A DNA stretch of 64,000 nt from Diphasiastrum complanatum (taxonomy: Eukaryota; Streptophyta; Lycopodiopsida; Lycopodiales; Lycopodiaceae), in contig CM055109.1 of NCBI GenBank assembly GCA_029204225.1, positions 20,578,349-20,642,348 on the forward strand, written 5' to 3'. This document shows positions 43,518-55,560 of this stretch, one piece after another. A program made the translations under genes and the position numbers. Position 1 is the stretch's first letter, and every line of letters begins with the position of its first letter. A model generated the notes under the pieces. That model was not told the origin of the DNA, searched no databases, and saw nothing but the letters and a program-made list of their open reading frames with translations.

Positions 43518-43602
43518 GACTCAAAAATATACAAGGACTCAAAAATATATACACTGACTCAAGAAATTATACACTGACTCAAAAATTACAATGACTCAAA
43601 AA
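43518..43602. repeat. Short tandem repeat with TGACTCA core
   Basis: Five degenerate units of 17-20 bases carry (A)GACTCAA(A/G)AAAT; three of them contain TGACTCA, the classical bZIP (AP-1/GCN4-like) site. No gene is nearby, so it may be coincidental. Confidence 0.6.
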
Positions 43603-43913
43603 AGTACGATTTTTTCAAGTTGATACAGTATTGTAAAATTCTAAAAAATATGAGTCAAGTTTTCTGCTATAAAAATTTGAGCCTTTTTTTTGTGTTTTCA
43701 AGGATAGATATAAACAAGTTTTCAAGATGCTCGATACCTAATAGAATTGGGCTTTGGCATGAATTCCAACACCCCATACTTGTGACGACGCACCATATCC
43801 ACCCAACCGTAGGGTCACTGCCAACCCACCCCCATGCACTGGAATTATCGACACCATTATGCCCAATCAAGCCTCCGAAAATAACTTGCGTCCCATACCA
43901 CATAACCTCGAAA

Positions 43914-43945
43914 GGGGGGGCGGGGGGGGGGGGGGGGGGGGGGGG
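43914..43945. repeat. Poly-G run
   Basis: About 31 G with one C interruption. Open frames across it give poly-Gly or poly-Pro and are not genes. Confidence 0.95.
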
Positions 43946-45524
43946 AACATGCATCATTTTGTGTGATGCTTAAAGTTAATGTTTAATCAAGGAAATGTAC
44001 ATTACGTTTTTTGGTTCGGCAAGAGCATCCACTTCACACACAAAACATCAAGAAAAATATCCGTAAGCCATGCATCAAAGGGGGTGCCACCATGCCAAAA
44101 TATTCGAGCAAAAGCATTAGACTGATCATTATTTGCTCCCAACTCAACTATTGCTTTGTCTTGTCTGTTCTCTTCCATTGTCAAACTACCACTTTCTATT
44201 GAATCTACATCCCAACTAATACGATGCTCCCTTGCAATTCTATCCTCCAACTGTCACTAAAATTTCAAATACAAGTTTAGCTAGGTAGCTTCTTCTGCTC
44301 AACCTCATCCAACCTTTGCTGCACTTAGCTATATACAAGCTCTAGGTACGAAATCTGAATGTTGGAAACATAAATAAAGATATCACTTGATAGTGCATTC
44401 TTTTTTTAGTTCTGGATTCTTGGTGTAAGCTCACGGACCTGAATGCACAATAGACAATGATTTTCTTGCATGTAGCAAAATGTCTTTGTTCCTTCCGAAG
44501 CAAGCCCTGAAATGTGCTTATTGTGAGTTAGGTGTCTTCATGCTTTGTCATACAAATAGTCAATGAGATGCATTTTTAAGGTCCAAACTTAAAAAGGTTT
44601 GTCCTTTAATATTGACTTTCTTCCAAACTCCAATGACCAACCTCAACACCTATATTCTCAAGTTTCATTCGATCAATCAAAGAGTTGAGTTCCTTCCTAT
44701 AGTGTTTTTGTGAATACTTTGAGAGAGAGAAAAAGAGAGAGAGAAAGAGAGTTGTGAGGTAAGTGCCATGCTTTATGTTTGAAGCCTGCTTTTTAATCAT
44801 ACATGTTTGACGCCTAGATCACTAATCATGTGTAGTATCTCCCCTTGTTAGTTTAGATCTATCATAGATCGCAGGTTCAGTTGTGCCTAATCCCTTGTCA
44901 TAGGACGCTTTAACATAGAAAGCAAGCATTTGGCACCATTGACAAACTATGTTGGTCAAATGAGCCAAACGATGCAGCTGCACATAGGAAGATCGGCTTT
45001 CATGCTCCTTCGTTTCTTGTCCCTTCTTCCTCCTCTCTTAGTTGTAGCATGCATTGTAGGTGTTGAGCTTTAAGCCAACTACAAGTGTTATAAACATCTT
45101 AGTGTCACTACAAGTGTTGAACATGATAAATCTATAAGTGCACTTATGACAAACTAAAAAAAAATCTCGGACTCAAGCTAAGATCAAGCTCTAAAAGCTC
45201 ATAACAAAAAAAAACCACAAAAGTAGATTGGCAATGAGTGAATAAAACACAAAAAGCAATCCCTCAATGCTTTCACTCACAAAAACTTGTTGAAAGATCC
45301 ACAAGTTTGGCCATAACTTTTGCACTTTCAATTTTATTCAGATTAAAGCTAAAGATAAGACATACACCATGGGAAACAACACCACATAATAATGCTCAAA
45401 AGAAAAGAAAAAAAACGTTCCAAAAACTTGAAAAATTAATAAACTAGCAAATTTTTTAAAACTTTACAAAGTCTTTTCAAATTTGAGAAGATTCATGTTG
45501 AACACAATGATTCATGGGTCAATT

Positions 45525-45536
45525 GCTCTAATACCA
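45525..45536 (-). other. Candidate primer binding site and LTR end, minus strand
   Basis: The minus strand reads TGGTATTAGAGC, one transition away from the initiator Met site and identical to the site at 37258. The 450 bases to its right contain a minus-strand TATA-like CTATTTATAAATC near 45810-45822 and could be an LTR. No matching repeat or coding region was found, so this is tentative. Confidence 0.4.
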
Positions 45537-48500
45537 CAATTATCAGTTGCCAAACCTCTCAAATCAAGTTATTATAAGCCAGCAAGAACTCAATCAAGAT
45601 GTAGCTAGCACATTCATACTGTAGAAAGCAAGAGAAACAAAATGGCATTGCATTTCCACATATTATACATCGAAATAGTGAGCCCAATCCATTCCCTTGC
45701 ATTAGGGATGGAGGATTTCACACGATTACATGTGATAGGCACATGAGACCACAAAGAGGATGGAGAAGCTCCCAATCATTTCTTGGCAAAAAATATCATT
45801 TTCCAAAAGATTTATAAATAGCCTGAAATGATGGAACTAGACTAGGTATAGACAATACCAAAATCTAACTAAACTTAACAATCTTGTAAATAACACTAAC
45901 TATTAGTTAGTCACTTATTAGCCTATGGAGGCCTAAAGAGAGGTCCACCTTCATTTATTAATGCTAATTCTAATGCATATGATTGCCTTGGCTTCTCTAC
46001 ATGCCAATTGGTATAGATGGTGCAATCCTAGAATTATTTCTTGCTGATCGGATGGTATTGGAACCTTCATTGTTAAACACCATTCATGAGGTCATGAAGA
46101 ACAACTTCCTTCTTCTATGAAGATCTTACTATGATCATTCTCAAATTTGCCAATCTCTATATGATATTGAGGACATTTGGCGGCCTCACTTGGTAGGTGG
46201 TTTGTGAGGTTATGATAGTCTATACACAATGTTAGAATAAGCTCACCCTTGAAATACAAAGAGTGGAAGATGCTTTAGAAAATCAAAAGCACAAACTAAT
46301 AGGGCATTGTATGGGTCATTCAAGTTGATTATGTCAAGCATCATGGGGAGTCTACAAAGCTTTCAAAGTTTCCTTCCAACATAAAGCTCAAGTTATAAAT
46401 TGATCATGCAAGTTTAGAAATTACTATGTATTCATCTTCTAAACACTTGAAAATATTTTATACAACTTGATAAGTCTATCATGGGATTGCATTCAATAAG
46501 AGCATGCAGTATTTTGTTGTGACTTTTGGGTGTAGTACCTTTGCAGGTTTTTCAATGAAAATTTTCATCATTTATGACTTTGGCTTAGTATTCTCTCTGG
46601 ACATCTCTATAATGAGATTTCAAATGTTTCTAGCTCGCGTCAATTCAAAATCTCCATTAGCTTATGTATGCAACTAAGGACTTTGCGGTTTCCTATGAGA
46701 TGTTCTTTTTTCAAAAAAGTCATTTAAGCCATCTAATATAAATTATCTAGGTCTATGTTAAGATAATTATGAAGACCAAATTATCGAAAAGCTAATTTCA
46801 CTTGACATCGCCTTAGCAAATGCTCCTTTGTTGTGAGCACATTGCTATGTGTTTTTAATTTCTCAATTTACAAAATGTGGATGCAAAGCGCCTAACTAGC
46901 TCATTGTAAGAAACCATATATTCTAATGAACCATTCTATTTCATTACAATTGAGGTGATAAACTTCTAGTATTAGACTCAACATTCTCTTTCCATAGAAA
47001 CCTATCCTATTGAGCATGTACAAAAACTACATAATGAAACTGTTCTCAAGCACATACCCTCTTTTTGTTGACCAAATTTCCAACTTTATCCTATTTTCTT
47101 AGAAAGCAATGGAATCATGCAACAAATATCTACAAGTTGATATAAGCTCATAAGTTACATATTCATTTATGTTGAAAAATAAAATAAGAATGGCTTTTGT
47201 GATTTTCTTGATGACCCTATTATACTAGGGCCTAGCTTGAGCAATTCATTGACCTCACTTTGAAACACATTCACAAACCATAGTTACGAGTATTATCAAG
47301 GAAGTCAAAATAAGTTCGATATAGTAGCCAAGAATAACAAGGCTAGGATATTGGCTATATTGGACTCAAAGAAGCTTACTAGGAGAGATGTACACAACTT
47401 ATCAAACAAGTTATTTTGAAGAAATGGTCTACTAACATAGCTTGAGAATCTATTCATATAGGTAAGAGAGCTCCTACATAGAGTGAACAAAAATGCTTTC
47501 AAGAACCTTTAACTACTGACAATGTTTAAGTATAAGCTTCTCTTATTTGCAATGTTGTGTGTCATTCTCTACCAATGTTGATGTCTTGGGCAACAAAAAT
47601 ATAATAAATGAAAAATACTTCTAAAAGAATGAATTTCAACCCTAATATTTCATCCGTGTCATTTGTCATAGCATCTTATCAAATATTATATTTTGCAAAC
47701 TTGTACGACTAGATTTCTGATTCACTATAAATGAGATTCTTCTGAGCAAAAGAAGGCTCTTCAACTGTTGTCGAAAGCTTGAAACCTACAAACATGAAGC
47801 TTTTCCTTTAGAAAGGTTTAAACTTATCCAACTCACGAACACAATGTACTAAATCTCAAACACATAGATGCCTCGTTCCAAAACAAGGGAAGCTAAACCT
47901 AAAAGATTTCATGAAAGCAAATGAAGGACATAAACTAGTACTTCACTTCAACCTTCAGACAACTTTGCTTCACAAATTTCCTTATTAAAGAAAACTGATT
48001 TTGGAGAGTTCATTCCAAAAAAATTATAATGTATAAAGCAAAAAGGGACTACATAAGACATCATTCAAGCAACCTTGCATTTGAAGAAGTGAGCATATAA
48101 AAACACAACTCTAAGAGAAGGGCAAGGCCAAGCATTAAACTTCAACCAATTGATTGATCTTTGAGTGCTACCCTCAACCAAAGGCATTACAATGTTCATG
48201 TAAATCATAAGATAATCAAAGCGTGACTATTGGTAGGTCACTCTACAAGAAAAGAAATGTAAAAAACCTTTGATAGTAGAGAAAGCATCATCCTAGAGTA
48301 GCCAATAGATGCATGATAACAAAATTCTTCTTAAAAGAAGTATAATTGGTAAGGTAACATTTGAAGGATGACATAACATGCAATGAAAAGGTCTCGTCAT
48401 GTTCTTCAAAAAATAGACTAGTCATGGAGAGTGATCCATATTTAACCTACTCCATTCTAGTCAAACACTACATTACAGAAATTCTAGTCTTCTTCAAAGG

Positions 48501-50640
48501 TTCTTATGGATAATGGAAGGATGCGATCGCTGTATTGAGACATAGCTAGTGTATGTCTCATTCCCACTTCGATATTGCGTCAAAAGTGATGCTTTTCTCA
48601 AAGATAAAATAAATTAGTTGATGAACCTAGACAACTAGCACAGTCATGTCCAAATAAAAAAGTCCAAAGCCTCTTAACCTCATGACATAGGTAGCTTCAA
48701 AAGGTATTATTCTCGAACCCTACCCCCATCACGTCTTTAGCCAAGGATGCATCTCAAAATCTCGAAAACATTCTGCAAAGCTAAAGGCCAAGCTACTCTT
48801 GTTGAAGATAATAAGAAAATTCATGAAACATTATATTCTACTCAATTCACCTAGCCTCATAGCCTTCGTAACAAATGAGATTCAATTTGTTGTTGGCAAT
48901 ATTGAGGTCACATCTCATTATAAAAAGTTCTACTGCAAATGAAAAAAAGGCACCCACACCAACTATCAAACAAGGCATCATCCCTAACAATTAGAGGTGT
49001 GGACTCTATTCTGAAGCATGAACAACATGATGACAAGCATAACTTTGGAATGACAACTCCAACAAAGGAGAACTCCTTAACTCTAGCTATGACTTTGCCA
49101 GAAGTAAAAAGGTCCTCGAGCACATCTCCTGCACCCCCACAGGCAATCTCTCCTTTCCATGTTGCTAACGTAGAAACACACTTGTCATTTGGCATTATGA
49201 CCCTCACTTCTTGAAAAAAAAAACTCACTTGCAAGCTCTAAATTTTCTTGGACCACCTGAAGACAATGTTAGTTTAACAACTTGAATCTAAGAACTATGC
49301 ACTAAACTCTATTGACACCACAATAGGAGACCTTCCCGAAGCATCAAAGGCACCATGGAAAGGGAATTATTTGAAACGATTGTGCTCTTTTGGATCTAGT
49401 CTCTCATGAAATGCAAAACACTCAACTCTTCTTTCAAGAAGAGTTGTAAAATTTGGAAGCCACCAATCCAGAGATGCAAAACTCTACTTCAAAGGAAGCT
49501 TCATAGAGCAAGCAAACAAAATGTAGGTATTCACTAAAAGCGAAAGGACCAAGTAGTCCTCCAATAGGTTTCAAGTGCTTAGCACAACCTCTCAAGACTA
49601 AATTCTTTCCTATGCATTTTCTTTCTTAGAATCATAGTTGCACAGAATCACGTTTCTGGGAGGCGTTTCGGAAATCGCATTTCTGAGAAACGCGTTTCTC
49701 CTCCCATAATGGCACTTAAAAAAAAACAGTATATTCAAAAAAATTTGCACCTCTTCACAGCCAGAATCGCGCCAGCCGTGGAGGAGGTAAATTTTTTTGT
49801 TTTGAGCTACGGGTGTCCGATCGAGGCGTGTGCATAGTCGGAAGGCATCTACTCGGCGATACGGAGGTGGTGTGCACGGTGCCAGGGGGATCTGAGCTTC
49901 GCGCAGATCAAAACGATCAGTTTTTGATTTTTGGTAAGTGTAGGCTTGTTTTTTTGCAAGTGTTGAACTTGAGTTGTAGGCAACCAAATCAAGCGTAGTT
50001 TGGCTCTAGACCACCTTTCTTCACGCCCAAGGTGATTCCTACTGGGTCAGTTTCAACCATTACGGCACGCCTTGTGAGATTTGAACACCACAATCCAAAT
50101 ACTTGTTTTATTATGCCCTAATTCCATGTTTTTTAGGGTTTAGGGTTAGAGCATCGTGCAAGCATCCGCCAGTAGCGTGGTTTAGGCCTGCACTGGACTC
50201 CTTTTCGCCTGCAAGGACTCCCACGCAAGCGTCAGTCGCCCATTTTCGCTCACACTGAAATTATTCTATCCCTCGCCATGTCTCGTGTGTTTTTTGGCAC
50301 TTGCTATGATCTTACTAGAATCAATGTGATGCGTGCTCGGGGTGTTCAGCTCTGTTTTAGGCTGGTAATGTTTTCCAATGCAGTGTGTTTTTCTTCTACT
50401 GAACGGTCGTCTGCTTGTAAGGTTTGATCTCGTGTTGACACGATGCCAGTGCAACGCCGAGGCCTGTGGGGCGAGGTTGAGCTTATTGAGGGAGATGTGG
50501 CTACACACCATGGCACGGGAGTCCATAGATGGAGATGCTTGCATTGTGGTGGTCTCTTCACATGATCACTTACCAGGGTTAGGGCTCACTTACTGAGGGA
50601 CGGGTGGGCAGGCATTGGGCTGATTGCCCCAAGATTTCCG

Positions 50641-53600
50641 ATGAGTAGAGAGAGAGGTTGTCTATTATGTACGGGCACGGTGCTGCATCACAGATTTCCG
50701 GACAGGGACATGGACAGGGACAGAGACAGGGACAGGGGGCAGGAGCAGCTGCAGGTTCACAGGCAGGGCTCACAGGTATGCAAGCACGGCCTACTACGGG
50801 TGCAGAGCCTAGTACATTCTGGGCAGGGTTTAGGTGCAGTGCATGGTCCAGGTGGGGCCACTCCAGTTCCACCCGCAACAACAAGGCTTACTTTAGAGGG
50901 GAGAGCATCACATGAGCAGGTTGGATCAGCAGCAGCGGGTCCTTCTCGTCCCTCCTCTTCTTCGGCGGCAGATGCAGCACATGGTTCGACAGGTCCTCCC
51001 AGAGAGAGTGACACACCCATAGATCAACCATCCGGTTCGCGTGTTAGACCACGAGCGCCATGTGCACAGTAGAGAGAGGTTAGGCCCAGACAGCAGACCC
51101 TTGATCGATGCGGGTGGCAGAGAGAGCAGCAGGAGAGGTGCACTCGACTTGCTGGCCAGTTCTTTTACGAGTGCAACATTTCCTTTGTTGTTGCTGACAC
51201 TTGGGTGTTCAAGGAGTTTTGCGCACAGCTGGCAGTCGTGGATGCTACATGGACGCCTCCCAGACGAGAGGCATTGCAAGGCAGGATGCTTCGTCAGGAG
51301 CAGGAGACCTTCACGCGAGAGCTGAGTTCCATTCGCTCAGCTTGGCAAATGTAAGTACTTTGTTTTCATAAACCCATTGCATGCGTTTAGGGTTGACTCG
51401 TGGCGCAATTTTTGCATTTGGCTAATGGGTGTTTTGTGGCAGGTATGGATGCACGATATTGAGTGATGGATGGACCGACGTTCGTCGGCGATCCGTCATC
51501 AATGTCTTGGTTTCTTGCCCGCTTGGCACAGTATTCTACGTGGCGTGGATGCCACTCGAGGTGGTGACGCCATCGCAACCGATTCCATATGGGAGGTTAT
51601 TAGAGATGTTATTGCTGACATTGGGGTGGAGCATGTGGTTCAGGTTGTCACGGACAACGCTTCGAACTACAAGCAGATGGGAGAGATTATGACGAGGGAG
51701 CACCCAACATTGTGTAGACACCCTGTGCTGCGCATTGCATAGACTTGCTCATCCATGACCTATGTGCACTTCCATGGATCACAGAGGTATTGGTTTCTCC
51801 ATTTGCTATATTGTGTTGATTGACGCCTGCTCCATGCTGCTAAACACATCTCAACTACTGTCTAAATTTTTTACTGGATGTCTGTGTTGCAGGTCACTTC
51901 TACGGCCATGTGCCTGGTCACTTTTGTTACCAGGAATAGGCGTGTGCTGGCCCTATTCCGCACCTTCTGGCACCTAAACCTGAAGAAGCCAGCACCCACA
52001 CGCTTTGCCTTTTACTTCTTGGTGCTAGAGCAATTAGTAGTAGTGAAGGACGCATTGCGGCGGATGGTTTCTAGCGAGTCCTTCCGAGAGTTCATGGACC
52101 TCCCACATGCGGCGTTTTTCCGGTCCACTATGTTCGGTGAGCAGTTCTGGACAGATGCTGAGGAGATTACTGGGGTCCTTCTACCCATTTTCAGAGTGTT
52201 GCGCCTGGTAGACCATGAGGGGTGCACTCTCGGCCTCATTTACGAGTTCATGGACCGCATCGACGAGGGGATTCTGACGTCAGCCTTGGTCGAGCACAGG
52301 TATGAGTCTTCAGTGTCTAGTTTGTTGTTTCTCACTCAAGTCTGATTTGTTTCTTTTATGCTATGGCAGCTATGGTTACATGATTGTTGTGATTTGTCTA
52401 CTGCAGGAGGTGCGAGATCTCACGTATCTGGGAGGCCAGATGGGACTACTTCCACCGACCCATCCACGTCGTAGCCCACATATTGCACCCCTTGTGGCGC
52501 GAGACTCGGGATCGGGACGATCGGGAGCTGCATCGGGGATGGGTGGGGTACACGGAGCGCGTATGGCCTGGACCAGGTACGTGTGATAAATTTCTTGGTA
52601 GGCTAAGTACTGCAGTAGTGACTGTAGTGTGCTCATCGCTAGTGTGTGAATTCAAGAGGACTTACACGAGCCATGTTTTTTTCTTCTGCCAACAGGTCTG
52701 ATGCTCGCTAACATTGCATACCAGCTGCTGATCTTTGAGCGCTACCAGTTTCCTTTCGATGGAGATAAGAGTCGACGGAGGGAGGACATGTTGAGGCCTG
52801 TTTCATGGTGGGGCTACCATGGGTGCAGCACGGGTGACCTGCGACGACTGGCCGAGAGAGTCCTTGCACAGGATTGTTCAATAGGAGCTTGCAAGCGGAA
52901 TTGGAGCACCTGGGCCTTGTATCACACGTAGAAGAGGAACAGGTTGTCCATCAAGCAGTGTAGGCAGTTGGTGTTTGTGAACACCAATGGCCGTATGTTG
53001 AGAACACGAGGAGGGGGACAAATGCTCGAGGTGAGTCACATCACAACCCCCTGTTTCTTGCTATGCTTTGATGAACTGAATTGCTTTCGAATTATGCAAT
53101 GAATTGCTGACAACAATGTATTGTTTTTGGTTGCAGGTGAACCCTGACACTTGCTTGGTGGATTCGGCAGCTGTTGCTCCCCGGGCACCACCCACACAGG
53201 AGGAGATGGATGATGAGATCTATAGAGAGTTATATAGACAGGCGCAGGCTGACGCACGGGCTCTACAACGTTCGAGGAGGGCAGACAGGCAGAGGGATAG
53301 GGCTGAGGAGGGGGATGATGAGGGCTTGGAGGGTGGAGAGGAGCTCGGGGCTGACTATCAGGAAGAGGAGTGGGTTGAGGGGGATACGGAGGAGGATGAG
53401 GAGATGGGGGCCGAGGCACAGGGGGATGACCTGGCTGACTTGCTGGTGGACCCTGATGCGGAGATAGAGGAGGAGCCAGCCATTCCTGCACGTAGGCCTA
53501 GGGGGAGACCTAGAGGTTTTGGAAGGGGGGGGCTGAGTTCGCTCTTTGTAGACAGGAGTGGAGCATCACAGGCAGCCGTCGGCTAGGCATCATCACAGTG

Positions 53601-53895
53601 GGTAGGGCCATCCCAGGGCGTTGGATCATAGCTACCTGACACACAGACACGCAGGGGTAGACACAAGGGTGGGGGCAGGCAGAGGGGGGCCAGAGGAGGG
53701 GAGAGAGGCAGAGGTAGAGGCAGGGGGAGGATCCAGAGCCAGAGCATGCAGCAGAGAGCCAGAGCACGCGGCAGAGCCAGGGCCACACCACGGCATATGG
53801 CTCCCTCCAGTTCCGATTCATCTACAGACCCTTGGGATCTGCATTCAGGCACAGATTCAGATGATGGTTCCTACCATGACTCAGACGAGTCTTAG
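50641..53895 (+). pseudogene. hAT transposase (DUF659 type), six exons, several stops
   Basis: The transposase cuts and joins the element ends. Splice sites all follow GT-AG: exons at 50641(?)-51350, 51443-51786, 51893-52299, 52407-52576, 52696-53030 and 53137-53895. Exon 1 ends with FFYECNISFVVADTW and the PPRREAL block. Exon 2 has ILSDGWTDVRRRSVIN, VVQVVTDNASNYK and AHCIDLLIHDL. Exon 3 has TRFAFYFLVLEQL and VVKDALRRMV. Exon 4 has the RW and HVVAHILHP region, and exon 5 the dimerisation motif ACKRNWSTWALYHT. Exon 6 is acidic, then Arg/Gly-rich. Defects: TAG 51070, frame changes near 51530 and 51715, TAG 52929, TAG 53583 and TAG near 53628. No BED zinc finger was found upstream, so the true start is uncertain. 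Confidence 0.9.
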
Positions 53896-54013
53896 TTGTG
53901 TAGTTTTCATTATGTTCATGGAACATCATTGTACCCCATTTTGGTGCCATGTGGCCCGATATTATATATTACGATGATCCTATTCACAGCAGTATAACGA
54001 TTTAGTACTGTTC

Positions 54014-54124
<111 letters not shown>

Positions 54125-54832
54125 GGTTGAAAAACGATTCCATATGGTTGAAAAATGCTTCAGTATAGTTCAGGACGATGCAGTATGGTGACTGGTTCAG
54201 AACACTTAGCATGGTTTTTGTTTAGCATGATTCAGCATTTTTGTTTAGTTTGTTCGATCTGAGAGAGATAATGAGAGAGAGAGAAAGAGAGAGGGGGGGG
54301 GGGGGGGGCGAATTTTGGGGCATCATGCTTTTTTATTAATTTTTTATATTAAACACAACAAAGCATAAACCTGGGAGTTAATGCACCTAAACTAGACCAT
54401 CCTTCACCCGAAACATTTGATCTGTCATTGATGATCCGTCATTAGCCCTGGGTGCAATAGGTTTCACCGCCCATGTGGTTGGATCAACCTTTACAACCTG
54501 CTCCCAAATTTATCATTAGTTTTCTCTCCGCGAATAAATTCATGGGCAAAATACACAGTAATTATGCTCTTAATTAGAGCTTTCACCTGATACCCATATT
54601 GCCCAAAAAAAATCCAAAAAATTAAAAAATTAAAAAAACGTTTCTGGGAATTTTTTTGATATTTCAGAAACATGTTTCTGAAACGCAGTGCAACTATGCT
54701 TAGAATGTGACTTAAATGCCCCAATTGGAAGACATAGACCCGTAAAACTAATTCTATACTTTGCCTTCAAGAAACAAAGACTTTTGAGTTAAATCATAAA
54801 TATGTTTGTAATAAGTTGGCTGATGCTTTAAA

Positions 54833-55560
54833 GTTAGATGCCCAGAAACGTGTTTCTAAAACCGCGTTTCTGAGAAACGCGTTTCTATACCCATAATTGT
54901 TAAAAAAAAAACAAATTGGAAAAATAGCTTATGGCTGAAATTTTTTCAGGGGATCAATGGTCAAACCAGCGTTTTGCCTCTCATATGTGCAGTAGATGGG
55001 GCACAAATAGATCTTATTTTCAATAGCTATTTGGTTGTTATTTGCTCTGATTTTCAATAAATGCTCAGGGGGTTCGGGGGGCGGTAGCCCCTCGAGAAAC
55101 AAGGGGTCCGGGGGGCTACCGAGCCCCCCGGTAGGGTGTTTGGGGGGCAACACCCCCCAACGGCAGGGTCCAGGGGCTACCGGTAGACCCCGGCCTCGAC
55201 GGTAAGGCCTCTTCATGATTTGGCCTTCCAACTCCCTGAGCGAAAACACACTTACTGGGACCATCTGTTATCATAACGAACAAGCTAGAGGTTAGTTTTG
55301 AATTTTTATCCTTGATAGAACCCAACATGGATTAATGCACCTGAACTGGACCATCCTGCACCCGAAACAATCGGCAAATTACACAGTAATCATGCTCTTA
55401 ATTAGAGCTTTCATCTTATACCAATATTGCCCCAAAAAAAACCAAAAAAAAAAAAAAAACGTTTCTGGAATTTTTTAAAAATTTTTTCAGAAACACGTTT
55501 CTAAACCGCGTTTCTGAACGCGATTCTGAAACGCGTTTTCAGAAACGCTGGGCATCTATG
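54833..55560. mobile_element. Non-autonomous hAT relative (728 bp)
   Basis: The right end CTGGGCATCTATG and the left end GTTAGATGCCCAG form near-perfect inverted repeats. Subterminal GTTTCTG/CAGAAAC boxes and the palindrome AGAAACGCGTTTCT (54873-54886) echo the large hAT. Its right 230 bases (AATGCACCTGAACTGGACCA and on) align with the right end of the hAT at 54355-54698. There is no transposase. An 8-bp target duplication is not clear. Confidence 0.75.
55066..55206. other. GC-rich hairpin cluster
   Basis: Inside the small hAT relative lie at least two strong hairpins: CCGGGGGGC/GCCCCCCGG (55108-55116 and 55123-55131) and TTGGGGGG/CCCCCCAA (55140-55147 and 55153-55160). Several more GGGG and CCCC runs flank them. 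The contrast with the AT-rich surroundings is sharp. It could form G-quadruplexes or block replication; no gene is implied. Confidence 0.75.

Larger units (their letters stand above)
43096..49624. other. Long stretch without recognised gene
   Basis: AT-rich sequence with only short open frames without motifs, including mirror frames at 48908-49234. It holds a G run at 43914-43945, a GA-rich patch near 44720-44752 and a candidate LTR end with primer site near 45525. The hAT element at 49633 inserted into this sequence, and the same kind of sequence resumes after it. Confidence 0.5.

Noticed and set aside
43620-43973. Open frames through the poly-G run with Gly or Pro tracts
   Set aside because: Produced by a homopolymer; the same stretch is open on both strands.
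48908-49234. Mirror-image open frames as a small gene
   Set aside because: Open on both strands with no motif, splice signal or second copy to support coding.
50266-51020. Minus-strand open frames rich in Pro/Cys opposite the hAT transposase start
   Set aside because: Shadows of the GC-rich, repeat-like first exon; no domain.
1-54000. Genetic code with TAG/TAA read as Gln, as in ciliates and some ulvophyte algae
   Set aside because: TGA and TAG also replace Trp in the same elements, sister copies have CAG or CAA at the same sites, and the host exons contain no internal TAG or TAA. Decay explains the pattern more simply.
54833-55560. A clear 8-bp target duplication for the small hAT relative
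   Set aside because: Flanks GCTTTAAA and CAATTTAA are only loosely similar, so no duplication is claimed.
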